DNA of 39,795 nt, taken from NCBI GenBank assembly GCA_045639905.1, contig JAZUDZ010000014.1, positions 1-39,795 on the forward strand, given 5' to 3'. The translations under genes were made by a program, and so were the position numbers. Positions 8,845-15,699 of this stretch are shown here, piece by piece. The notes below the pieces were generated by a model. The model saw only the letters and a list, made by a program, of their open reading frames with translations, was not told the DNA's origin and did not search any database. Source of the DNA: RGIG426 sp045639905. Lineage in GTDB: Bacteria; Bacillota; Clostridia; Oscillospirales; Acutalibacteraceae. How positions within the stretch are numbered: position 1 is the stretch's first letter; every line of letters starts with the position of its first letter.

Positions 8845-8898
8845 ATCCGCGAGTATGTTTTCATTTTTATATTATTTTATAAAATAGGAGGAAAAAAG

Positions 8899-9783
8899 AT
8901 GAAAAACTTAGTCAAACTTCTTTCCGTTGCTTTGGTTATCGTCGTCCTGGCTGCCGTCGCTCTTTGCGTCAGCGGTTTGGATCAGGAGATTGTCATCCGC
9001 AACGAAGAATCCGCCGAAGCTTCTGATGCTTCCGCTGAAGAATCCGTCGAGCCTTTGAACCTGAAGAACTTCTTCACAAACGGTTCCTTTGACACCGACC
9101 TTAAAGGTTGGAGCGCTCAGGGCGTGAAATGGGTTGACGGCAAAGCTGTCATGACCGTTAACGGCCAGACTTCTTTGGCTCAGTCCGTTAAAGTTGTTCC
9201 GGGCACCACCTACACCATCAGCGGTTATGTCAGCGAGCCGTCCGGTTCCGCCATGTGGAACTGGCTCTATGGCCGTATTAAGGCCGGTACCGTCCAGTAC
9301 GACACCATTCAGATTTCTTACAACACCACCACCGGTGTGTTCGGTAAGAATGCTGATCCGGAAACCGGTTACTTTGAAGTGGAATTCAAAGTCCCGAGTG
9401 ACGTGAGCTCCATCGACTTCAAGTTCGAGTGCTCCGAAGCCGGCTTCTGCGTTTCCTTCGACGATCTCTTCATGACCGACGGTGTGACTGAAGTGGAAGA
9501 GCCGACCGAGCCGTCTACCACCAGCACCACTTCCAAGGAAGAAGAATCCAAAACCGAGCCGCAGATTTCCGAAGACGAGTCCGATACTTCCGAGACCATT
9601 CTTCCCGGCGATGCTATTCCGGACGGCGTCCTCGATATGAAAGACGTTTTGGCCATGCGTAAAATCATCGCCAAAATGGATGTGGAAGGCTTCAACGCCG
9701 CCAACGCCGACTTTAACGGTGACGGCACTCTCGACATGAAAGATGTCCTGGGTCTCCGCAAACAGCTTGCAAACATCGCCTGA
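8899..9783 (+). CDS. Secreted CBM-like/dockerin protein, array gene 1
   Basis: A 294-residue exported protein with no recognisable catalytic domain. Order: signal peptide (1-27), a short Ser/Glu/Ala-rich acidic stretch (35-52), one galactose-binding-like beta-sandwich of CBM4/9 flavour (about 55-200) opening with NFFTNGSFDTDLKGW and closing with FDDLFMTDG, an acidic Ser/Thr/Glu linker (201-235), and a dockerin (about 236-294). The first dockerin loop is GDAIPDGVLDMKD, with Ile where Asn or Asp normally binds calcium; the second loop is canonical. The start has a strong AGGAGG site. The gene has its own promoter and terminator. Its C-terminal 90 residues are nearly identical to array gene 4. 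Likely role (inference): a sugar-binding accessory subunit of a cellulosome-like complex. Confidence 0.85.
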   Translation: MKNLVKLLSVALVIVVLAAVALCVSGLDQEIVIRNEESAEASDASAEESVEPLNLKNFFTNGSFDTDLKGWSAQGVKWVDGKAVMTVNGQTSLAQSVKVVPGTTYTISGYVSEPSGSAMWNWLYGRIKAGTVQYDTIQISYNTTTGVFGKNADPETGYFEVEFKVPSDVSSIDFKFECSEAGFCVSFDDLFMTDGVTEVEEPTEPSTTSTTSKEEESKTEPQISEDESDTSETILPGDAIPDGVLDMKDVLAMRKIIAKMDVEGFNAANADFNGDGTLDMKDVLGLRKQLANIA

Positions 9784-9801
9784 TTCCTTTTGGAACGCAC
9801 G

Positions 9802-9835
9802 GAACCTGCCGATTTTTTCGGCAGGTTCTTTTTTT
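9802..9835 (+). terminator. Terminator after array gene 1
   Basis: An 11-bp stem GAACCTGCCGA/TCGGCAGGTTC (9802-9812 with 9818-9828) is followed by a T7 run. The stem core recurs in the terminator of array gene 4. Confidence 0.9.
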
Positions 9836-9846
9836 GCTTTTTCCTA

Positions 9847-9875
9847 TTGCCTTTTTATATATATTGTTATATACT
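9847..9875 (+). promoter_or_regulatory. Predicted promoter of dockerin array gene 2
   Basis: TTGCCT (9847-9852), a 17-nt spacer, then TATACT (9870-9875), in an AT-rich stretch. Confidence 0.55.
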
Positions 9876-9932
9876 GTCTACGAGTAAGTTTCCCATATAT
9901 TTACCCACAAAAAATTTTAGGAGGAAAAAACA

Positions 9933-11990
9933 ATGAAGAACATTCTCAAAATCTCTTCTGTTTTGGTGACTTTGGCCCTTCTCGTCAGCATCGTGCTCGT
10001 GAACGGCTTATTCGCCTCTGCAGGAGACAAAGTTGTTGCTTCTTGGAGCTACAACATCACAACCGGCGACGGTTCTTGGTTCTATGTCTATGACTATAAA
10101 GTAGGCACAGATGGTACCGATTGGAAAACGTTCTACGAAGCCAATTGCGCTCTTACCGACACACAGTATTTTGTGGTGAATGTCGATATCGCAATGACCT
10201 CAACCGAGGGCTCCCTCGGCAAGGTTAAGCTCAAGGGTCTTACCAGCCAGGCCACTTTGGCTGACCAGAGCTGTGACGAAAACGGCTTCTCTTTCCGCAT
10301 CAACGGACCTTTTACACCGCAAGACATTACTGATCCGACGATTGAGATTTACCTCGGCGCCAGCTTGAAAGCTGACAAAACAGACAACGGTGTTCTCACT
10401 GTCACTATTTATGACACCGCAGCCGCTGAAGAGTCCGAAGAGGAATCCGTTGTAATCGAAGAGTCCGAAGAAGAGTCCGCTCCGGCTCCGATTGAAGAGT
10501 CCGAAGAGGAATCCGCTCCGGCTCCGATTGAAGAGTCCGAAGAAGAATCCGCTCCGGCTCCGATTGAAGAATCCGAAGAGGAATCTGTAGAAGAATCCGC
10601 TCCGGCTGAAGAGTCCGAAGAAGAATCCGAAATGATCAAAACCAACATCATCACGATCACCGATGCCATTCCGGAACAGTTCCGTACCATCGCCGGCACC
10701 GATTTGAAAGTTTCCTATCCGATCGGCAAAGCTGCTGCTTTGAAAGACGGCGAATATTATGAAATTATCGGTTCCGCCAAATGGATCCCGGCAGCCGAAG
10801 GCGGCTGGGGCGGCGACCTCAATATCTTAAACGGCGAAACTCCGTTGTTTGATGATGTCTACCTGGACGGCAATGCCTCCACTCCGATTAGCCTCATCAT
10901 TGACAGCACGATGGTTTCCGAAGGCGATCAGCTTACCCTCTTCTGCATTGAAGATGCTCACGCCTACGGCGCTGCCGGCGACTGCGCTTTGATTGTCGAA
11001 TCTCTCGAAGTCAACCTGTACACCTTCCCTGAGGAAGAAGAGTCCGAAGAGGAATCCGTTGAGGAATCCGCTCCGATTGAAGAATCCGAAGATGTTTCCG
11101 TTGAAGAGTCTGAAGAGCCGGTTGCGCCGGAATACAAGAACTTCATCAAAAACGGTGACTTCTCCGATGGTCTCAACAACTGGAACACCAACGGCGACGT
11201 TACTGTCGACGAAGACGGCGTTCTCAACTTCGGCGGTAGCTCCAGCTTCACCCAGAAGATTGCTGTTGATCCGACCAAGACCTACACCCTGACCGGTATT
11301 GCCGATGTTAAATCCGCGACCGAAATGTGGAACTATGCTTACCTGCGTGGTACCTATTATGATGCTTCCGGTGCTAAGCTCGGCTCCAAGATGGACATCG
11401 GCGGTGCCCTTCTCCAGTACAACGCCTCTAAAGGTGAGTTGAACAAATCCACTGAGCTTCCTGTCGAATTGAACAAACAGTTCGGTGCCGAGGCTTCCTC
11501 CAAAATTCCGGAAGGCGCTGCTTACGTCGAACTTTCCTTCGAGAGCAGCACGGACGGTGTTGTCTGGACCCTCGATGATCTTTGCCTGATTGATGGCGAA
11601 ACCTTGGCCGGCGAAGATGAAGAGTCCGAAGAGGAATCTGACGCTGAAGAATCCACCGAGCCTGGTGAAGAATCCACCGAACCCGGTGAAGAGTCCACCG
11701 TACCTGGTGACGAATCCGAAGACGTTTCCGAAGAAGAGCCGTCTGAAGACGAATCCGCTGACACTTCTATCGACGAGTCCGGCGACACGTCCGATATCGA
11801 AGTTCTTGCCGGTGATGCCATCCCGGATGGCGTCCTCGACATGAAAGACGTTTTGGCCATGCGTAAAGTCATTGCCAAGATGGCAGTTGAAGGCTTCAAC
11901 GCTGCCAATGCCGACTTCAACGGCGACGGCGCTCTCGACATGAAAGACGTTCTCGCCCTTCGTAAAACTATTGCCGGTATTGAACTGTAA
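9933..11990 (+). CDS. Secreted multimodular dockerin protein with acidic repeats, array gene 2
   Basis: A 685-residue exported protein and the largest of the array. Order: signal peptide ending LFASA (1-30), an unrecognised beta-rich N-terminal domain (31-163), an acidic linker made of EESEEES units (164-233), an unrecognised module shared with array gene 3 (235-366; KDGEYYE, GGWGGDL, VNLYTFPE), a second acidic linker, a CBM4/9-like module (401-556; NFIKNGDFSDGLNNW to LDDLCLIDG), a third linker with repeated STEPGEE, and a dockerin (626-685) with the atypical GDAIPDG first loop. No glycosidase signature was found. The AGGAGG site fixes the ATG. The extreme Glu/Ser content suggests an extended, highly charged and perhaps calcium-binding spacer; this is inference. 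It has its own promoter and terminator. Confidence 0.85.
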   Translation: MKNILKISSVLVTLALLVSIVLVNGLFASAGDKVVASWSYNITTGDGSWFYVYDYKVGTDGTDWKTFYEANCALTDTQYFVVNVDIAMTSTEGSLGKVKLKGLTSQATLADQSCDENGFSFRINGPFTPQDITDPTIEIYLGASLKADKTDNGVLTVTIYDTAAAEESEEESVVIEESEEESAPAPIEESEEESAPAPIEESEEESAPAPIEESEEESVEESAPAEESEEESEMIKTNIITITDAIPEQFRTIAGTDLKVSYPIGKAAALKDGEYYEIIGSAKWIPAAEGGWGGDLNILNGETPLFDDVYLDGNASTPISLIIDSTMVSEGDQLTLFCIEDAHAYGAAGDCALIVESLEVNLYTFPEEEESEEESVEESAPIEESEDVSVEESEEPVAPEYKNFIKNGDFSDGLNNWNTNGDVTVDEDGVLNFGGSSSFTQKIAVDPTKTYTLTGIADVKSATEMWNYAYLRGTYYDASGAKLGSKMDIGGALLQYNASKGELNKSTELPVELNKQFGAEASSKIPEGAAYVELSFESSTDGVVWTLDDLCLIDGETLAGEDEESEEESDAEESTEPGEESTEPGEESTVPGDESEDVSEEEPSEDESADTSIDESGDTSDIEVLAGDAIPDGVLDMKDVLAMRKVIAKMAVEGFNAANADFNGDGALDMKDVLALRKTIAGIEL
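10455..10586 (+). repeat. 36-bp in-frame tandem repeats encoding IEESEEESAPAP
   Basis: Three full units (10455-10490, 10491-10526, 10527-10562) and a partial fourth (10563-10586) encode the 12-residue unit IEESEEESAPAP. They differ only at a few third codon positions. Such repeats can expand or contract by slippage, so the linker length may vary between strains. Confidence 0.92.
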
Positions 11991-12016
11991 TTCTTAAATA
12001 GAATTAAATAGTTTTC

Positions 12017-12060
12017 TCCCCTGCAATCAGCTTGCTGGTTGCAGGGGATTTTCTTTTCTT
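12017..12060 (+). terminator. Terminator after array gene 2
   Basis: A 9-bp stem CCCCTGCAA/TTGCAGGGG (12018-12026 with 12039-12047) is followed by ATTTTCTTTTCTT. Confidence 0.85.
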
Positions 12061-12079
12061 GCTTTTCTCCCGTTCCTGT

Positions 12080-12109
12080 TTTACAATAATAATAACAAGG
12101 TACTATATA
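12080..12109 (+). promoter_or_regulatory. Predicted promoter of dockerin array gene 3
   Basis: TTTACA (12080-12085), an 18-nt spacer, then TATATA (12104-12109). The -10 is the weaker element and the leader is short. Confidence 0.45.
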
Positions 12110-12132
12110 TATGTATATGGAGGGAACCCTTT

Positions 12133-13491
12133 ATGAGAAATCTAGTAAAAACCGCATCCATACTTTTTGTGCTGGCGCTTTTGGTCACGTCGATTTTGAC
12201 AGTCCAAATGTTTGCCTCTGCCGGAACCGAAATCCTGTTCGGTGAAGACAGCTCGCCGAATGCCTCTGATGCGTCTGTCGAAGAATCCGAAGGTCCGGCT
12301 CTTCGAAATCTGTTTAAAAACGGCGATTTTTCCGACGGACTGACCGGCTGGACCGAGTCCGACGAAACCACCATTGTGAACGGTGCTGCTCACGTCACCC
12401 GTCGAGGCTTTTTGGCCCAGACCGTCAAAGTAGACCCAAGTCGCCTGTATACGATTTCCGGCCAGATTTTCATGGTTGACCCGAAATACAGCGAAAATTC
12501 CTTTATGTATCTTCGTGCCGATGCACTAAATGCCGAAGGAAAACAAATCTCCATGATTGATATGGGCACTATTGTGGAATATAAGAAATCCACCGAAGCC
12601 TATGCCCGCCTTGACGAAAACAATTACTTCTCCAAAACGCTCGGCAACGGCGGCTTCCGCGAACTCCCGGCCGGAACCGTGGCCGTTCGCATCCATTTCG
12701 ACAATGATGCCGCATGGTCGACCTGGTCCTATGACAATATGTGCCTGACGGACGGTGTCACAACCGTGGACATGGAAGTCAGCGAGGACGAAAGCGTGGA
12801 CGAGCCCGAATACATCGAAACCGTTCTGTATGAGGAAACAGCGGAAGAACTGCAAATTCGTCAGGAAGAAGATTTCCGCATTGCCATCCCCATGGGTAAA
12901 GCTCCCAAAGTCCTCAAAGAAGGCGAATACTACGAACTGACCATCAACGGTTACTGGGTGCCCGGCTTCGGCGGATGGGGCGCTGACATTTGCCTCTACT
13001 ATTCCGAAGAGGAAACCATCACCCCGAATGCCTACTTTGACTATACCTATCAAATCACCCGCTCCTGGAAATTCACCGATGCCGGCAGCTGCCCGAAAGA
13101 TGCCGATTTAACCCTGGTTCTTTCCGAAAATGCCAAGGATTATGGCGCGGAAAGCGGCGGAAAACTCAAATATACCGAAATCAAACTGGTTCTCTATTCT
13201 TTCCCGGAAGATCCTTCCGAAGAATCCGCCGAGAGTTCCGTTGAAGACTCCGACAGTTCGGCTGATGAATCCGATGCTTCTGCAGACGAGTCCGAAACCT
13301 CTTTGGAAATCCTGGCCGGTGATGCCATTTCCGATGGCGTTCTCGACATGAAAGACGTCCTGGCCATTCGCAAAGCCATCGCAAAAATGGACGTAACCAT
13401 TGACGAACTCGCAGCCGACTTTAACGGCGACGGTAACCTGGACATGAAAGACGTTTTGGGTCTTCGCAAGCTCATTGCACACATCGCCTAA
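12133..13491 (+). CDS. Secreted CBM-like/dockerin protein, array gene 3
   Basis: A 452-residue exported protein. Order: signal peptide ending MFASA (1-30), a short Ser/Asp/Glu stretch, a CBM4/9-like module (58-208; NLFKNGDFSDGLTGW to YDNMCLTDG), the unrecognised module also found in array gene 2 (about 225-360; KEGEYYEL, GGWGADI, KLVLYSFPE), an acidic Ser/Asp/Glu linker (360-394) and a dockerin (396-452) whose first loop reads GDAISDG. Modules 1 and 2 occur in the opposite order in gene 2, which points to module shuffling. A GGAGGG site precedes the ATG. No catalytic motif is seen. Own promoter and terminator. Confidence 0.84.
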   Translation: MRNLVKTASILFVLALLVTSILTVQMFASAGTEILFGEDSSPNASDASVEESEGPALRNLFKNGDFSDGLTGWTESDETTIVNGAAHVTRRGFLAQTVKVDPSRLYTISGQIFMVDPKYSENSFMYLRADALNAEGKQISMIDMGTIVEYKKSTEAYARLDENNYFSKTLGNGGFRELPAGTVAVRIHFDNDAAWSTWSYDNMCLTDGVTTVDMEVSEDESVDEPEYIETVLYEETAEELQIRQEEDFRIAIPMGKAPKVLKEGEYYELTINGYWVPGFGGWGADICLYYSEEETITPNAYFDYTYQITRSWKFTDAGSCPKDADLTLVLSENAKDYGAESGGKLKYTEIKLVLYSFPEDPSEESAESSVEDSDSSADESDASADESETSLEILAGDAISDGVLDMKDVLAIRKAIAKMDVTIDELAADFNGDGNLDMKDVLGLRKLIAHIA

Positions 13492-13505
13492 TCCAAAAAA
13501 CCACT

Positions 13506-13541
13506 ATCCCTTGTGTTCAAAAAAACACAAGGGATTTTTTT
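13506..13541 (+). terminator. Terminator after array gene 3
   Basis: A 12-bp stem ATCCCTTGTGTT/AACACAAGGGAT (13506-13517 with 13524-13535) is followed by T6. Confidence 0.9.
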
Positions 13542-13542
13542 C

Positions 13543-13570
13543 TTGCATTTTAATTTATTAGTAGTATAAT
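13543..13570 (+). promoter_or_regulatory. Predicted promoter of dockerin array gene 4
   Basis: TTGCAT (13543-13548), a 16-nt spacer, then TATAAT (13565-13570), directly behind the terminator of gene 3. Confidence 0.6.
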
Positions 13571-13608
13571 GCTTGTACCTTTGAAAATTTATATATGGAG
13601 GAAAAGTC

Positions 13609-14556
13609 ATGAAAAGTTTAATGAAACTACTCACTCTGGTCTCTGTAGTCGCTCTTCTTGCAGTCTCTGCATTGACCGTCGGCTTGTTTGCTTCTGCTGA
13701 CAAAGCCATCTTCGGCGAAGCTTCTGACGCTTCTGATGCTTCCATCGATGCCTCTGACGATTCTGCCGAAGAATCCGAAGCTCCTAATTACAAGAACTTC
13801 ATTCAAAACGGTGACTTCTCTGACGGCCTGAAAGGCTGGCAGGCTTCCGGCGCAAAAGTCAATGAAGACGGCGTTTGCGAAATTAAAGGCTTAGCAAACA
13901 GAATCCTTCTTCAGAAAGTCGCCATCGATCCGACCAAAAACTACACCGTTACCGCTGACATCGAATTTGTAGAGTCCAATGAGCGCTACAACTTCTTGTG
14001 GGTCCGCGGCGAGTATTATGATGCTCGCGGTGGCAAAGTCGGTTGGCCGCAGGATCTCGGTTGCGCCGGTTACGATCAGGAAGCTGCTGTTTACAAAAAC
14101 CACTGTGTCGACGGCGTTCTGACCTTTGAATTCGGTTGCGACTTCCCGGATACTCGCAAGATTCCGGAAGATGCCGCCTACATCGAGCTTCACTTCGACA
14201 ACCTGTTTGATACCTCTTGGAAAGTTGACAACATCTTTATGACCGATGGTGAGACCCTCGAAGAAGACGAACCGTCTGAAGAGCCGTCTACCACCAGCAC
14301 CGAGTCCAAAGATGACCCGACTTCCACCGAGTCTCAGATCTCCGAAGACGAGTCCGATACTTCCGAGACCATCCTCCCCGGCGATGCTATCCCGGACGGT
14401 GTTCTCGACATGAAAGACGTTTTGGCCATGCGTAAAATCATTGCCAAAATGGATGTGGAAGGCTTCAATGCCGCCAACGCCGACTTCAACGGCGACGGCA
14501 CTCTTGACATGAAAGATGTCTTGGGTCTCCGCAAACAGCTCGCCAACTTGGCCTGA
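13609..14556 (+). CDS. Secreted CBM-like/dockerin protein, array gene 4
   Basis: A 315-residue exported protein. Order: signal peptide ending LFASA (1-30), a Ser/Asp/Ala-rich stretch with repeated SDASDAS (38-56), one CBM4/9-like module (about 61-232; NFIQNGDFSDGLKGW to VDNIFMTDG), an acidic Ser/Thr linker, and a dockerin (about 256-315). From QISEDESDTSETILPG to the stop it is almost residue-for-residue the same as array gene 1. The first calcium loop again lacks the usual Asn/Asp at its third position (GDAIPDG). A GGAGG site precedes the ATG. No enzyme motif is seen, so the predicted role is a sugar-binding subunit of an extracellular complex. Confidence 0.85.
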   Translation: MKSLMKLLTLVSVVALLAVSALTVGLFASADKAIFGEASDASDASIDASDDSAEESEAPNYKNFIQNGDFSDGLKGWQASGAKVNEDGVCEIKGLANRILLQKVAIDPTKNYTVTADIEFVESNERYNFLWVRGEYYDARGGKVGWPQDLGCAGYDQEAAVYKNHCVDGVLTFEFGCDFPDTRKIPEDAAYIELHFDNLFDTSWKVDNIFMTDGETLEEDEPSEEPSTTSTESKDDPTSTESQISEDESDTSETILPGDAIPDGVLDMKDVLAMRKIIAKMDVEGFNAANADFNGDGTLDMKDVLGLRKQLANLA

Positions 14557-14572
14557 TTTTCCCGGTAATATG

Positions 14573-14605
14573 GAGCCTGCCGATTTTCGGCAGGTTCCTT
14601 TTTTG
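14573..14605 (+). terminator. Terminator after array gene 4
   Basis: The stem GAGCCTGCCGA/TCGGCAGGTTC (14573-14583 with 14587-14597, one wobble) is followed by CTTTTTT. It shares its core with the terminator of array gene 1. Confidence 0.88.
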
Positions 14606-14698
14606 TGCATTTATGCACATTATATTCATTGTTTTGCATATTTTTTCATAAATGTTGTCAAATTTATGTATATTTTTACAAAACTTTCTAGATAGCCC

Positions 14699-14726
14699 TT
14701 GACTTTATCCGCTTTTTTCGTATAAT
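14699..14726 (+). promoter_or_regulatory. Predicted promoter of the arginine operon
   Basis: TTGACT (14699-14704), a 16-nt spacer, then TATAAT (14721-14726), the best promoter of this stretch, about 50 nt before argC. Confidence 0.75.
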
Positions 14727-14729
14727 AGG

Positions 14730-14743
14730 TGCATATTTATGCT
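14730..14743 (+). promoter_or_regulatory. ARG-box-like operator (ArgR/AhrC site candidate)
   Basis: TGCATATTTATGCT fits the ArgR half-site pattern TGNAT-4 A/T-ATNCA at 13 of 14 positions. It begins 3 bases after the -10 element, so a bound repressor would block transcription start. A related palindrome GTGCATTTATGCAC (near 14606-14619) has a shorter gap. No argR gene is in the window. Confidence 0.5.
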
Positions 14744-14778
14744 ATCACTAGGATGGCAGAAATTCGGAGGTGTCCCCC

Positions 14779-15699
14779 TTGACCAAAATCTTTATTGACG
14801 GCAGCGCCGGAACCACGGGATTGCGCATTCACGAAAGACTCCAAAATCGTGACGATTTAGAACTTTTGCATTTGCCGGAAGAACTGCGAAAAGACCCGAC
14901 AGCCCGTGCGGAAATCATTAACAGCGCCGACCTTGTCTTTTTGTGTCTGCCGGATGCGGCAGCCGTCGAGGCGGTTTCGTTTTTAAAGAACGATCACACC
15001 GCCGTCATTGACACCTCGACCGCCCATCGTGTGGCCGACGGATGGACCTACGGCTTTCCGGAGCTAAAAGGCCTCCGCTCCGCCATTCAAAGCGGAAAAC
15101 GCATTGCCAATCCCGGCTGCCATGCCAGTGGATTCATTTCCCTTGTGGCACCACTACGACAGGCGGGGCTTCTGAAAGAAGACAGCAAGCTTTCCTGCTT
15201 CTCGCTGACCGGGTATTCCGGCGGCGGCAAAAAAATGATTGCCGAATACGAAGGCGACCGCGACACGCTTCTGGACGCTCCCCGTATGTACGGAACATCG
15301 CAAAACCACAAACACCTGCCGGAAATGGCAAAAATTTGCGGACTCTCCACCCCGCCGATCTTCTGCCCGGTCGTCGCTCCGTATTACGCCGGCATGGAAG
15401 TAACGGTTTCTCTCCATGGTTCTAATATTAACGGCAGTCTAAACGACATCCGGGATGTCTACCGAGAGTATTACACCTCGGGCCTCGTACACTTTGCGGA
15501 TGATCCGGCAGATTTCCTGTCCGCCGGCGCCTTTGCGGGATACGATGACATGCAGGTAACCGTGCGGGGAAACGAAGACCGTATTTTGCTGGTCTCTTTG
15601 TTTGACAACCTGGGAAAAGGCGCTTCCGGTGCGGCCATCCAGAATATGAACCTGTTACTCGGCACCGATGAAACGAAAGGATTAGTTCTCCATGAGTAA
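14779..15699 (+). CDS. argC: N-acetyl-gamma-glutamyl-phosphate reductase, type 2
   Basis: Reduces N-acetylglutamyl phosphate to the semialdehyde with NADPH, the third step of arginine/ornithine synthesis. The 306-residue length and the N-terminal motif TKIFIDGSAGTTGLRIHERL match the shorter type 2 enzymes. The catalytic cysteine is in NPGCHASGF (Cys114). The start is set at TTG 14779, six bases after a GGAGGTG ribosome binding site; the in-frame GTG at 14770 overlaps that site. The gene is first in the arg operon and its end overlaps argJ by 8 bases, suggesting translational coupling. Confidence 0.95.
   Translation: MTKIFIDGSAGTTGLRIHERLQNRDDLELLHLPEELRKDPTARAEIINSADLVFLCLPDAAAVEAVSFLKNDHTAVIDTSTAHRVADGWTYGFPELKGLRSAIQSGKRIANPGCHASGFISLVAPLRQAGLLKEDSKLSCFSLTGYSGGGKKMIAEYEGDRDTLLDAPRMYGTSQNHKHLPEMAKICGLSTPPIFCPVVAPYYAGMEVTVSLHGSNINGSLNDIRDVYREYYTSGLVHFADDPADFLSAGAFAGYDDMQVTVRGNEDRILLVSLFDNLGKGASGAAIQNMNLLLGTDETKGLVLHE

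Noticed and set aside
9933..10425. N-terminal domain of array gene 2 as a cohesin (which would make it a scaffoldin)
   Set aside because: No typical cohesin strand pattern or motifs are visible; without a structural search I cannot support the claim.
10455..10586. Possible CRISPR or other regulatory direct repeats
   Set aside because: The 36-bp units are contiguous, without spacers, and stay in the reading frame of a secreted protein, so they are coding repeats.
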